From Roseibium sp. MMSF_3544 (GTDB taxonomy: Bacteria > Pseudomonadota > Alphaproteobacteria > Rhizobiales > Stappiaceae), in assembly GCF_030732845.1 (NCBI RefSeq), contig NZ_JASHKA010000008.1, forward strand, positions 1-64,000: 64,000 nt of DNA, read 5' to 3'. This document shows, piece after piece, positions 15,946 through 24,891 of the stretch (position 1 is the stretch's first letter; each line of letters begins with the position of its first letter). A program made the position numbers and the translations under genes. A model generated the notes under the pieces. It had not been told where the DNA came from and did not search any database. It was given only the letters and a program-made list of their open reading frames with translations.

Positions 15946-18900
15946 TTAGTCCCCGGCAGGGGCAGCCGGATCGGCCGAGCGGCTGTAGAGCGGGGTCAGC
16001 GAGACCAGATCGACAATAGCATTGCGGTCCAGCTTTTCGCCGGCTGCCGCGTCGTCACCGGCCATCAGGGCCAGGAGTGTCGCATCACTCTTGATGCGTT
16101 CCACTTCCTCAAGGGCGGTTTCCTTCGACTCCGGCAATTCTGCGGCTCGCTTGGCATCCTTCAACATTTTGGTGCACGCTGCTGCAGGGTCATTTGCATG
16201 AACCAGATCGGAGATGGCCGGATAACAGGCGAGCAGGCGCCAGGTTTTGGGCCATTCCGTCATGATGATGATCCAGCGGGCGAGTTGCAGCCAGCGGGCG
16301 TTGTCGGACTCCCATTTGCTGCGCTGATGGTGCGCAACGGCGTTGTACATGGAGACGGCGTTTATGATGCGCTTGATCTGACGCGGGTTGGAGGGCAAGT
16401 GCTCGGCCAGCGGCTCAAGACGGTGGGAAGCTGCCACATCGTCGGTTGCCGAGTGGATCGCGAGTTCTTCACGTACCAGGCTGGCCGTTATGGTTTCGCT
16501 TTTGAGTGCATCCTGCAGGTCCAGCCGGTCCTCGGATTTGCCAAGCTGATCGGCGATGCGGCGCAGGTCGGCGGTGATGGTGACGCTATCTCGCTTCGTG
16601 GGAGCCGTGACTTTCAAACTGTCCTGCACGATCGCTCTGACTCGCTCGACGGTTTCTGGCGCAACCTTATCCTTTGTTTCAGTAGCTTCTTCAGCTTTTT
16701 CGCCAAGCAATTGAAAGCGAACGTATTCTTTTTGCTTCTCCTCTGGCAGGCCAGGCAAGATGAACGACATCTGGATCGCCTTTTCCACGAACCGTGCGCC
16801 GAAGCTCTGCTCTGGCCCAACGCTGACCTTGCTCATGTCCTTGTGGTAGACCTCGAAAGCGCGCTCGATCCAGTCGCGGTCACCGAGGACGACAAAGGCA
16901 ACGCGCGGACTGCGCAAAAGGGTCTGAATGCCGCGCACGAGATCAACGATGAATTCAGGGCTGCACCTGTCGAGATCGTCAATCACGACAAGGACAGGGC
17001 GCTTCACCCGCTTCATGGTCTTGTAGAAATGCCGGCGGAACCGCTCGAACGGATCACCGCTCCCGAGCGACAGCCGTTCTGCCAGCGTATCCGTGCCCGG
17101 CCTTATGGACTCGGTGAAAAGCGCTCCAAGTCCCCACAGGAAGCTGACGCCTGTGAGCCCGCCAAGCAGAAAGCCGATGCCGTCTCCGACGACAAGTCCG
17201 ACCTTGGCTTCGTCGCCCTGTCCGAAGACGTCGATAATTCCAGCCGACGCCAGGCCGGCGAGGAGGGCCACACTCACCAGCGCTGTCAGGAACAGCGTTG
17301 TTACTTTCGGGTTTCCGATACGCCAGCTGATCTCGGGCACCCAGAGGCACATCCTGAGATATTGGCGTTTCAGCCAACCCGGCTTTGCTGCGGCCTCTTT
17401 GTTCAGCTCTTCTGGCGCCCAGCCTTCGTAGATGACCGAGTCAAAACAGCGTTTGCGGATGGTCTGGTAGAACACCCACCAGGGCGGTTTGACATGTTGG
17501 GCCTGCCACGCGTTGAAGGGCACGACGATCCAGGGACGCCTGGCCGCGTCCGGCCAGTCGCGGCCATCTCCCGTGCCTTCTGACGCCTGTAGAAACACCG
17601 CCGGAGGGATTTTTCCGGCATAACGCTTGGACAGGAAGGAGTTTTTGCCGTGGGTGTAGCCGCATGGATTGAGAACCCGCGACAGGAAGTTGGCGAAGGT
17701 CGTCTTGCCACCGCCCCACGGGGCATCAAGGTGAAGAACGAAACCCGCGCGCGTGTTGCTGCGGCCCCGGTCAAAAAAGTAATTGTGCTGTTCGCCGGAC
17801 GGGGCATCTGTCTCTTCGACACCGGTCCAGTACGTTGCCTCATAAAGAGGCTGTTCGTCAGATTGGCCGGAATTCTTGGTTTCTTTGGGCAAGGCGCCGT
17901 TGAGTTCGCACCAGATCCGGTGCAGCCGCCGTCCAAGTGCGATCGCCAGCACACCTCTTCCCAGATCATCGCGTTCGGTTTCCGCATCGTCCGGATTGAA
18001 GTCCGTTTCGGTGCCGGGAGAAGCGTCGCCGCTGCCTGTGCCATCGACACCTTGACTGCCCGTGCCCGACCCTGCTGCTCCGGTTCCCTCTTCCGCTCCT
18101 GTGCCTACGTTTGTGTTTGCGCCGCCGGCCAGGTCGCGCTCGATGATGTTGCGCTGATCTTCTGAGAAAATGGGTGAGCGGTCTTTTTCCCTGAGCAATG
18201 CATCGAGCCTGAATGCCTGTTCAATCGGCAGATCAAGAATGGCGCCTCGAAAGACTTTCCGGTCAATCCCTGCCGCCTTGATGGCTTCCGCACGGGGAAT
18301 CAGGTCGTCTTCGAAAAATTCGTGCACCTCGGTTGGAATGCGCTGAATACCGTTCTCGGTCTCGATTGTGAGCGAGGATACGTGCCCGGTTCCAACAACG
18401 CCGCCTTTTTGTGTGGTGCGCCAATAAACAACCTGATCACCCAAGCTGAAGTTTCTCGGCAACGATTTGCCGGTCTTCCAGCGGAGCGTCGAACCTGGTG
18501 TCGCGGTTTGCGTCCAGTTGGAAACCCGGTCGCCGTCATTGTATTGCAACAGCCAGACGTTGGGGATGGACTCCTCTGCAGAGCTCGCCGAGGTTTGGGA
18601 GGATGTCGTTGTTTTCTGCCCAGAGAGCTGTGCTTTCTCGGCCTGCCAACGCAATTCGTTGAAACGGACAACGACTTGCTCCGACCCGCCCTTTTCAAAG
18701 AGTTCGAGAAGATGAAGAAGTTCCGGATTGATCGCATCCGCGCCTTCTTCCCACATCGGCTCCGGCAGGGTCACACGAGCCATTTCCAGGGTGATATCGA
18801 CCGGTGGCAGGCCGGTGACCCGGTCGTCATACCAATCCGTCCAGGTTTCCCAGCTTTGCTTGCGTTCGCTCAGGTGCCGCTTCAGGTTCTCCCATGCCTC

Positions 18901-19446
18901 GGCAATTGCAGAAGGAACAGAGCTGCCCTGCCAGAGTTCAGTCTGAGCCAGGCGGACCGGCGAGGCTCCCTCCCTCAATTGGCGAACATCGTTTTCGTAC
19001 GCGGCGCTGGCAATCTCGCTATCAATATAGATGGCCTGTAGCGTCGCCCCGATCGCGATTTCCAGACTGGCGCTTGCAATGGAGTCGCCGAATCTCGGAT
19101 CGATTGAACTTTGCCCAGATCGGACTTCGGCAAATGCTGCGTCGGCCGCGTGATATGCTGATTGAACAGCAGGGTTATCCGTTTCGGAACTGCGGAAGTC
19201 GGATGTCAGGCCGAATGTCTGATTGAAGTCTTCTTCAGAGCAAACGAATGCGAATGCGGCGTTGTTCTGCCGAAAGGTCTTCAGGACATTGAAGAGCCGA
19301 CCATCTTCACTTTCCAGTTCCCAAAAAAGCAACGGCAGGGCGCGCAGGGAGCAGCGAACGGCAATCGCAGCGGACACGCTTCTTGGCTGCCCGCGTAGCC
19401 AGGTTTCAAGTTCTCCCAGATCAATCGGCTGGATTCTTGCAGTCAC
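15946..19446 (-). CDS. Large KAP-family P-loop NTPase with EVE/PUA-like domain
   Basis: 1,166 residues. 1-290: alpha-helical, alanine-rich N-terminal region with no certain family. 295-425: EVE/PUA-like fold (VWLLQYNDGDRVSNW start, GDQVVYWRTTQKGGVVGTG core), the type that reads modified bases in restriction-like proteins. 438-485: Gly/Ser/Thr-rich linker. 490-900: KAP NTPase with Walker A APWGGGKTT (575-583), two membrane segments inserted (about 714-740 and 748-778), Walker B VLVVIDDLDRC (818-828) and sensor-like VVLGDRDWIERAF. 1000-1160: helical C-terminal part with NPRQIKRIIN, usual for KAP proteins. Start GTG with GGGGGAG upstream. Not in an operon, bordered by repeats on the 3' side. KAP proteins are membrane-associated ATPases of immunity/conflict systems; the present role is inferred. 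Confidence 0.82.
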   Translation of the reverse strand: MTARIQPIDLGELETWLRGQPRSVSAAIAVRCSLRALPLLFWELESEDGRLFNVLKTFRQNNAAFAFVCSEEDFNQTFGLTSDFRSSETDNPAVQSAYHAADAAFAEVRSGQSSIDPRFGDSIASASLEIAIGATLQAIYIDSEIASAAYENDVRQLREGASPVRLAQTELWQGSSVPSAIAEAWENLKRHLSERKQSWETWTDWYDDRVTGLPPVDITLEMARVTLPEPMWEEGADAINPELLHLLELFEKGGSEQVVVRFNELRWQAEKAQLSGQKTTTSSQTSASSAEESIPNVWLLQYNDGDRVSNWTQTATPGSTLRWKTGKSLPRNFSLGDQVVYWRTTQKGGVVGTGHVSSLTIETENGIQRIPTEVHEFFEDDLIPRAEAIKAAGIDRKVFRGAILDLPIEQAFRLDALLREKDRSPIFSEDQRNIIERDLAGGANTNVGTGAEEGTGAAGSGTGSQGVDGTGSGDASPGTETDFNPDDAETERDDLGRGVLAIALGRRLHRIWCELNGALPKETKNSGQSDEQPLYEATYWTGVEETDAPSGEQHNYFFDRGRSNTRAGFVLHLDAPWGGGKTTFANFLSRVLNPCGYTHGKNSFLSKRYAGKIPPAVFLQASEGTGDGRDWPDAARRPWIVVPFNAWQAQHVKPPWWVFYQTIRKRCFDSVIYEGWAPEELNKEAAAKPGWLKRQYLRMCLWVPEISWRIGNPKVTTLFLTALVSVALLAGLASAGIIDVFGQGDEAKVGLVVGDGIGFLLGGLTGVSFLWGLGALFTESIRPGTDTLAERLSLGSGDPFERFRRHFYKTMKRVKRPVLVVIDDLDRCSPEFIVDLVRGIQTLLRSPRVAFVVLGDRDWIERAFEVYHKDMSKVSVGPEQSFGARFVEKAIQMSFILPGLPEEKQKEYVRFQLLGEKAEEATETKDKVAPETVERVRAIVQDSLKVTAPTKRDSVTITADLRRIADQLGKSEDRLDLQDALKSETITASLVREELAIHSATDDVAASHRLEPLAEHLPSNPRQIKRIINAVSMYNAVAHHQRSKWESDNARWLQLARWIIIMTEWPKTWRLLACYPAISDLVHANDPAAACTKMLKDAKRAAELPESKETALEEVERIKSDATLLALMAGDDAAAGEKLDRNAIVDLVSLTPLYSRSADPAAPAGD

Positions 19447-19608
19447 GTGTCTGCTCCCCCGGGATTCAGCCTATACGGGAAGCCTGTTGAGGGGCAATAG
19501 CGGTCCGGATCGGGAAACAATCACGCCTTTATAGTTGCCAGCGCTTGCCGAACCTGACCTTGAAAGCGCAGGATAAGGACCGCCGCTTCAAGACAGGCAG
19601 GAGACAAG

Positions 19609-20490
19609 ATGTCCGTGGACCCGCTTGAAATCGTCGCCGGCTTGCCGTGCTGGTCGGGACCTGTTGATCCCGAACCGCTTTCGGGCGGGCTTACCAATAC
19701 GAACTTCAAGGTCCGCGACGCCGGGCGTGATTTCGTGGCCCGGATCGGCGGCGACATCCCTGTCCATCAGATCATGCGTTTCAACGATATCGCTGCCAGC
19801 AGGGCGGCGTTCGAAGCCGGTCTGTCACCGGCGGTTCACCATGCCCAGGACAATGCCATTGTCCTCGATTTCATAGAGGGCAGGACACTCACGGAAGAAG
19901 ACGTCCGTGACCCTCTCACTCTGCCAATGGTCCTTGAAATCCTGCGCCGCTGCCATCACGAAATTCCGCGGTTCCTGGCCGGGCCGGTGATGGCATTCTG
20001 GGTCTTCCATGTGCTGCGCAACTATGCGCGGATCTTGCGCGCGGACGGGAGCGGGTATGTCGACCTTCTGCCGGAATTGGGTGAACAGGCAGATCACCTT
20101 GAAGAAGTTATCGGCCGCATCCAGATGGTTTTCAGCCACAACGATCTTCTGGCCGCCAACCTGATCGACGACGGCAGGCGCATCTGGTTGATCGACTGGG
20201 ACTATGCCGGGTTCAACTCGCCGCTGTTCGATCTTGGAGGCCTGGCATCAAACAGCGATCTCGACCCGGACCAGGAACTGCTGGCCCTTGAGATCTATTA
20301 CGGCCACGAGCCGGACAAGCTTCTCTTGCGCCGGTATCACGCCATGAAATGTGCTTCGCTGATGCGCGAAACGCTCTGGTCGATGGTGTCGGAGCTGCAT
20401 TCCGGCCTCGAATTTGATTACGCCCGCTTTACGGAAGACAATCTCGGGCGCTATCACGAGGCTTATGCTGCCTTCAGGTCTCTTGATTGA
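19609..20490 (+). CDS. Choline/ethanolamine kinase-like phosphotransferase (APH fold)
   Basis: 293 residues. Kinase-like fold: PLSGGLTNTNFKV (nucleotide loop of choline kinases), catalytic loop FSHNDLLAANLID with the Brenner-type HxDxxxxN, and metal-binding IDWDYAGFNSPLFDLG. The LTNTNFKV pattern points to choline/ethanolamine kinase or LicA-like enzymes rather than an antibiotic phosphotransferase, but aminoglycoside-type relatives cannot be excluded. ATG with AGGAG. Divergent from the KAP gene with 160 bases between; a methyltransferase gene follows after 69 bases and may be co-transcribed. Confidence 0.85.
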   Translation: MSVDPLEIVAGLPCWSGPVDPEPLSGGLTNTNFKVRDAGRDFVARIGGDIPVHQIMRFNDIAASRAAFEAGLSPAVHHAQDNAIVLDFIEGRTLTEEDVRDPLTLPMVLEILRRCHHEIPRFLAGPVMAFWVFHVLRNYARILRADGSGYVDLLPELGEQADHLEEVIGRIQMVFSHNDLLAANLIDDGRRIWLIDWDYAGFNSPLFDLGGLASNSDLDPDQELLALEIYYGHEPDKLLLRRYHAMKCASLMRETLWSMVSELHSGLEFDYARFTEDNLGRYHEAYAAFRSLD

Positions 20491-20559
20491 GACGAGTGCA
20501 CCGGTATTGGAAGACCTATCGGTGTGACGAGAGTGAACTGGTAATCGAGAGCGAACCGG

Positions 20560-21300
20560 ATGGCCGACTACGACAGGAACCCGTCTCCCTATCTTCAGCA
20601 ATCGGTTTCTGACAATCCCTACAGGCTGCTTGAGTGGACTGTCTTCATGGACGTCCTCGGACCGGTTACCGGCAAACGGGTTCTGGACCTCGCCTGTGGC
20701 GATGGCCGCCTGACGCGCATTCTGGCCCATGGCGGCGCTGCAGAAGTGCTCGGGCTCGATATTTCTGAAGAAATGCTCGATCGCGCAAGGGCCCAAAATG
20801 CCGAGGGCGAAGCAGAAGCGTTTCCGGACAAGGTGACTTACGCAGAAGTCAGCGCGGCCGACGCAACTTTCGAGCTGACGCCCCCAGTGGATATCGTCAC
20901 CGCGATGTACCTGTTTCATTATGCGCAAAGCGTGGACGAACTTGACCGAATGGGAGAGATGATCGGCCGGAACCTTGGGCCGGGCGGCAGGTTCGTGACC
21001 TATACGATCAACCCGGACTACGACTTTTCAAGTGCGCCGGACGACATGGAAGCGCGGATCGGGTTCAAATACCGCATCATCGACCCGCCGGCACATGCGC
21101 TCGTAATCAAGGATTTCGAAGTGCCGATCTGGCAGTGGAGCCGCACGCGGCACGAGAAAGCGCTCAGGAAAGGCGGGCTGACCGACATCCGCTGGCATCC
21201 GCTCAGGTTCCCGCCTGAACAGCGTCACCATGTGGTCGGCTGGGCCTGGTACCTCGACAATCCGAGCTGCATCGTTCTGTCGGCAGCAAAGCCCGGGTGA
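20560..21300 (+). CDS. Class I SAM-dependent methyltransferase
   Basis: 246 residues. SAM-binding motif I is VLDLACGDGRLTRIL, acidic motif II VLGLDISEEMLDRAR, and post-motif segment VDIVTAMYLFHYAQS. The C-terminal half includes GRFVTYTINPDYDF and a tryptophan-rich end. Resembles small-molecule methyltransferases of the UbiE/toxoflavin type; substrate unknown. Downstream of the choline-kinase-like gene, so phospholipid or choline metabolism is a possible link (inference). Confidence 0.85.
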   Translation: MADYDRNPSPYLQQSVSDNPYRLLEWTVFMDVLGPVTGKRVLDLACGDGRLTRILAHGGAAEVLGLDISEEMLDRARAQNAEGEAEAFPDKVTYAEVSAADATFELTPPVDIVTAMYLFHYAQSVDELDRMGEMIGRNLGPGGRFVTYTINPDYDFSSAPDDMEARIGFKYRIIDPPAHALVIKDFEVPIWQWSRTRHEKALRKGGLTDIRWHPLRFPPEQRHHVVGWAWYLDNPSCIVLSAAKPG

Positions 21301-21459
21301 GGGACGGGCATCGCTGGAGCACGTCGCCTTCGCATTTTTCAGGCTGGCCAAGTCAAATTCCGAAGCCCTTCCGACATCTCGTTGACATACACATTCGTAA
21401 CGGTACCTAATTGAAGTATTGCATTTTATTCAAAGTGTAAGTTGAGGGTTTTGATACTC

Positions 21460-22305
21460 ATGTTTACCGTGCCGGAACTGGCGGCTGATGCGCTCGGCGA
21501 TTTCCTGACTGCTTACGTCCAGCGCCGCTTCGGCCAATCGGACCCCGAACTTGCCGAGCTGGTTCCGTCGATCGCTCGCATTGCGATGGAGTGCATCGGC
21601 AACAGTGACGCGCTTTACCACAATATCGAGCACACGATGTTGGTCACACTGGTGGGCCACGACATTCTGCGTGGACGAGCGCTTCACTCTCACATGGCGC
21701 CGGCCGACTATGCCCATGTCATCGTCGCCTGTCTGACCCACGACATCGGTTATGTCCGGGGCATCTTGCCGGGCGACGATGAAAACGGATTTGTCGTCAA
21801 TGAAGAGGGAGACAAGGTAAAGCTGCCCCGCGGTGCGTCTGACGCCTCTCTGACACCCTACCACGTTGACCGTTCGAAGCTTTACGTTCACCAGCGGCTC
21901 GAAGGAACCCGGCTGCTTGATCCTCAGCGCGTCGCCGAAGCAATTGAAGGCACGAGATTTCCAAGCCGCTTCCCGGATGACAGCGAGATGCTGTGCGAAG
22001 ACGCCAATCTGCTCCGCGCGGCGGATTTCATCGGTCAGCTCGGAGATCCGCACTACATCCGCAAGGCGAACGCGCTTTACTACGAATTTGAGGAAGCCGG
22101 CCTCAACAAGCAGCTCGGCTACGACACACCTGCCGACCTAGTGCACCGCTACCCGCAATTTTATAGGAACAGCGTCGCGCCCTATATCCAGAAGGCGATC
22201 GAGTACCTGAAAATCACGGCGTCGGGCCGTCAGTGGATCGCAAATCTCTACGCAAACCTGATGCTCGCCGAAAAGGACATGACGCTCCTCGGTCCGCAGC
22301 GCTAA
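21460..22305 (+). CDS. HD-type metal-dependent phosphohydrolase-like protein
   Basis: 281 residues from ATG at 21460. HD-domain features: a histidine in YHNIEHTMLVTLVGHDI, the HD pair in ACLTHDIGYVRG, and a late aspartate in ANLLRAADFIGQLGD. The mid-protein insertion YHVDRSKLYVHQRL suggests the subgroup of HD hydrolases acting on nucleotides or cyclic nucleotides. Two upstream TTG codons (21442, 21451) are alternatives; GAGGG lies about 12 bases before the chosen ATG, so the exact start is open. Monocistronic, no informative neighbours. Confidence 0.75.
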   Translation: MFTVPELAADALGDFLTAYVQRRFGQSDPELAELVPSIARIAMECIGNSDALYHNIEHTMLVTLVGHDILRGRALHSHMAPADYAHVIVACLTHDIGYVRGILPGDDENGFVVNEEGDKVKLPRGASDASLTPYHVDRSKLYVHQRLEGTRLLDPQRVAEAIEGTRFPSRFPDDSEMLCEDANLLRAADFIGQLGDPHYIRKANALYYEFEEAGLNKQLGYDTPADLVHRYPQFYRNSVAPYIQKAIEYLKITASGRQWIANLYANLMLAEKDMTLLGPQR

Positions 22306-22621
22306 AGCTTTTGTCTGACCTAAGTCTTCGAAGTGCGAGGTGAACGCTGCGCCGTGATGCAAGGGGCATCTGCGTTGGCGGGCCCTTTTGCAGGGCTGGC
22401 CAAGTCGTCGGAACGGGAAAGGTTTCCGGCGCGTGCGAACCCCTTTATACAACTTCTGGCGAGTCGCATCATTCTGCTTCCGATATCGGCAAAGGGCTGA
22501 TCGGTTTCAGGAAGGCAGGCGTCGCGGGCTAAGCGCGGCAAGCTGGGAAATAAACGCAGTTGAATTGGACCGTCGCGTCTGCTGGATAGGTTCGACAGGG
22601 TTCAGTTGAGAAAAGGTGCTC
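22306..22621. other. Intergenic region before the MFS gene
   Basis: No gene, terminator or palindrome that I can support. The last 15 bases contain the ribosome site (AAGG, 7 bases before the ATG at 22622). Confidence 0.5.
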
Positions 22622-23908
22622 ATGTCCGACAAGAAATCGAAGCTGACACCCAAGGCAATTCTCGCTGCGTCCAGCGGCAATGTCCTGGAATGGTATGACT
22701 TTACCGTCTACGGCTTCCTGGCGCCGACCCTGGCAACTCTCTTTTTCCCGTCCGAGGACAAACTGGCGGCGCTCCTGTCTGCCTTTGCCGTGCTGGCGGT
22801 GGGTTATGCGGCACGACCGATCGGAAGCGTGATTTTCGGACACATTGGAGATCGGGTCGGTCGCAAGACGGCATTGATGATCTCCGTATTGCTGATGGGC
22901 GGCGGATCCTTTTCCATTGCGGCCTTGCCAACCTATGACCAGATCGGCCTCTCGGCGGCTTTGCTCCTTGTGGCCATCCGCATCGTGCAGGGGATTTCGG
23001 TTGCTGGAGAATACACCGCGTCCGGTGTTCTGCTCGTCGAGCAGTCGAGAGAAGGGCGCAAGGCCATGACCGGAGCCTGGGTCGCCTTCGCGATGATGTG
23101 GGGTTGCGTCCTTGGGTCTGCCGTTCCGGCGGGCTTCAGCTCTCTCCTGAGTGCGGAGCAGATGTCGGACTGGGGATGGCGCGTACCCTTCGCCATCGGC
23201 GGTGTGGTCGCCATTTTCAGCGCAATTCTGCGGCTCAGCCTGACGGAGACAGCCAGACCCAAGGATCCGGACGAAAAGACCTCGCCCATCCTGCAAAGCC
23301 TTCGCTATCACCCGGCGCTGATCGGCCAGATGGTCCTTCTCCTGATACCGACTGCGGTGATCTATTTCGTGATCTATGTCTACGCTGTCTCATACCTCAG
23401 CTCGGAAGCCGGCTTCACCGCGTCCCAGGCCCTCGACATCACCACGATCAATCTCATTGTCATGGCTCTGTTTGTCCCGGTCTGCGGGATCGCAGCCGAC
23501 CGGTTCGGCCTGCGTCCGGTCTTTCTTGCTGGGGCGATTGCAACGCTTGTGCTGGTCGGTCCCTGCTGGTGGCTGATGCACCGAACGGATACGGTTTCAG
23601 TGTTTGCGGGCCAGCTCGGACTCACGCTCAGCAGCACGGCCGGCTGGGCTCTCTCGGTGACAGCGCTGACGTTGACGGCCCCAGCGCACTTGCGCTGCAG
23701 CGTTGTTGCACTCGGCTACAATATCTGCATGGCGGTGTTCGGCGGGACGACTCCGGTGGTGGCGACCTATCTCGTGAACCGGACCGGCGACGACTACGCA
23801 CCGGTCTATTACATCGTCATCGCGACGCTGATATCGATCCCGGTGATCTGGCGATTGCCAAAATTGCTCAGCCGGGCGGGGCACTTCGAAAGAGGTGCGA
23901 ATACCTAG
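22622..23908 (+). CDS. MFS transporter of the metabolite:H+ symporter (MHS, ProP-like) type
   Basis: 428 residues, about 12 transmembrane helices. Opens with ILAASSGNVLEWYDFTVYGFLAPTLATLFFP, the MHS signature (NVLEWYDF). Loop 2-3 has GHIGDRVGRKTAL, helix 4-5 RIVQGISVAGEYTASGVLLVE, and later CGIAADRFGLRPVFLAG. Family members move proline/betaine, alpha-ketoglutarate, citrate or shikimate with protons; substrate not determinable. ATG at 22622 chosen over the GTG two codons upstream because of spacing from AAGG. Convergent with the periplasmic protein gene after 62 bases. Confidence 0.92.
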   Translation: MSDKKSKLTPKAILAASSGNVLEWYDFTVYGFLAPTLATLFFPSEDKLAALLSAFAVLAVGYAARPIGSVIFGHIGDRVGRKTALMISVLLMGGGSFSIAALPTYDQIGLSAALLLVAIRIVQGISVAGEYTASGVLLVEQSREGRKAMTGAWVAFAMMWGCVLGSAVPAGFSSLLSAEQMSDWGWRVPFAIGGVVAIFSAILRLSLTETARPKDPDEKTSPILQSLRYHPALIGQMVLLLIPTAVIYFVIYVYAVSYLSSEAGFTASQALDITTINLIVMALFVPVCGIAADRFGLRPVFLAGAIATLVLVGPCWWLMHRTDTVSVFAGQLGLTLSSTAGWALSVTALTLTAPAHLRCSVVALGYNICMAVFGGTTPVVATYLVNRTGDDYAPVYYIVIATLISIPVIWRLPKLLSRAGHFERGANT

Positions 23909-23970
23909 GATCGGATGAGTTGGTGATCTCGCATCCCGGCAATTACGTTCGTTGGTGACTTGAAGCGATA

Positions 23971-24501
23971 TTACTCACCGACAGTCAATTTAACGCCGGT
24001 AAAGTCGTAAGGAACTGACGGACGAACCGTATCGGTCGTATAGGGATCCGCGTCTATCGCCAGAAATTCGACAAGAGACTTGCCGGAAATTGTTCCGGTT
24101 TGGGGATCGGAGACGGCTTCAACCGTGACACGCGCAATCAACCGGTCGGTCGTGGCATTCGGCGTCGTTGTAAAATCGAAGGTAATGATCTTGATCTTGT
24201 CCTTGCCGTCCTGCTTGCCCAGGCAGCGCCAGGCGCCGCGTCCATCGGAAAACGGCTGATAGCCTTCAAGACCTCCCTGTGCGCTGTCCGTCACGAAGGC
24301 GTGGCCGCCATTGGTGATCGCAATCAGACCGCGGTCAATCCGGGTTTTTCCCTCCTGTTCGGACGAACGTTTTGTCATATAGGTGCCAACCGCATCCAGA
24401 CATCCGCGAATATTCAACCCGGTCTCCTGCGACACCGCGGGCAGGGGTGCGCATGCAAAGCCAAGTGCGACAAGCGAAGCGGCGAATTTGATCCGAAACA
24501 T
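23971..24501 (-). CDS. Secreted/periplasmic hypothetical protein
   Basis: 176 residues. Clear signal peptide (MFRIKFAASLVALGFACAPLPAVSQ, cleavage after VSQ or AVS). The mature part has two cysteines (GCLDAVG and RGAWRCLG) that could form a disulfide and is mostly beta-strand in appearance. I recognise no family. Lies at the 3' side of minCDE but beyond that operon's terminator, so it is probably its own unit. Confidence 0.75.
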   Translation of the reverse strand: MFRIKFAASLVALGFACAPLPAVSQETGLNIRGCLDAVGTYMTKRSSEQEGKTRIDRGLIAITNGGHAFVTDSAQGGLEGYQPFSDGRGAWRCLGKQDGKDKIKIITFDFTTTPNATTDRLIARVTVEAVSDPQTGTISGKSLVEFLAIDADPYTTDTVRPSVPYDFTGVKLTVGE

Positions 24502-24570
24502 GGCGGGCTCCAGCCTTTGAACACTTTTTGGAACAAGCCCACAATGACGGCAGCAGTTGATCAGATCCAG

Positions 24571-24598
24571 AAAAAAGGCGCCGAACGGATCCGGCGCC
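24571..24598 (-). terminator. Rho-independent terminator of minCDE
   Basis: On the minus strand a GGCGCCG/CGGCGCC stem (24577-24583 with 24592-24598, 8-base loop) is followed by six T (24571-24576), 32 bases after the minE stop. Confidence 0.85.
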
Positions 24599-24630
24599 TC
24601 AAAAATCTGGTGTTTGCTCTGATCGCTCCG

Positions 24631-24891
24631 CTAAGAGGCTTTTGCTGCCGGCAACTCGATATCGATGCCGAGCGTTGTCACATCGCCTGAGCGGTCCATT
24701 TCAAGGCGTACGGAATCGGGGTCGATTTCGACGCGCTTGGCCACGACGGCCAGGATGTCTTCCCTCAGGCTGGAGATCAGCACGGCATCGGAGCCATCAT
24801 CTGCCCGTTCGTGGGCCAGGAGGATTTGCAGCCGGTTCTTGGCGACCGAGGCGCTTTCGCCTCTTTTGCCAAAGAGGCTCAGGATGTTCAT
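24631..24891 (-). CDS. minE: Cell division topological specificity factor MinE
   Basis: 86 residues. Begins MNILSLFGKRGESASVAKNRLQILLAHERA, the membrane-targeting and MinD-contact helix. The dimerisation domain contains LREDILAVVAKRVEIDPDSVRLEMDR and a closing beta-strand TTLGIDIELP. MinE stimulates MinD ATPase and restricts MinC/MinD to the poles, so that the septum forms at midcell. Start overlaps the minD stop by 4 bases. Confidence 0.97.
   Translation of the reverse strand: MNILSLFGKRGESASVAKNRLQILLAHERADDGSDAVLISSLREDILAVVAKRVEIDPDSVRLEMDRSGDVTTLGIDIELPAAKAS

Noticed and set aside
15925..17583. 552-codon plus-strand frame over the KAP gene
   Set aside because: Antisense artefact; the minus strand encodes the Walker motifs and domain order of the KAP protein.
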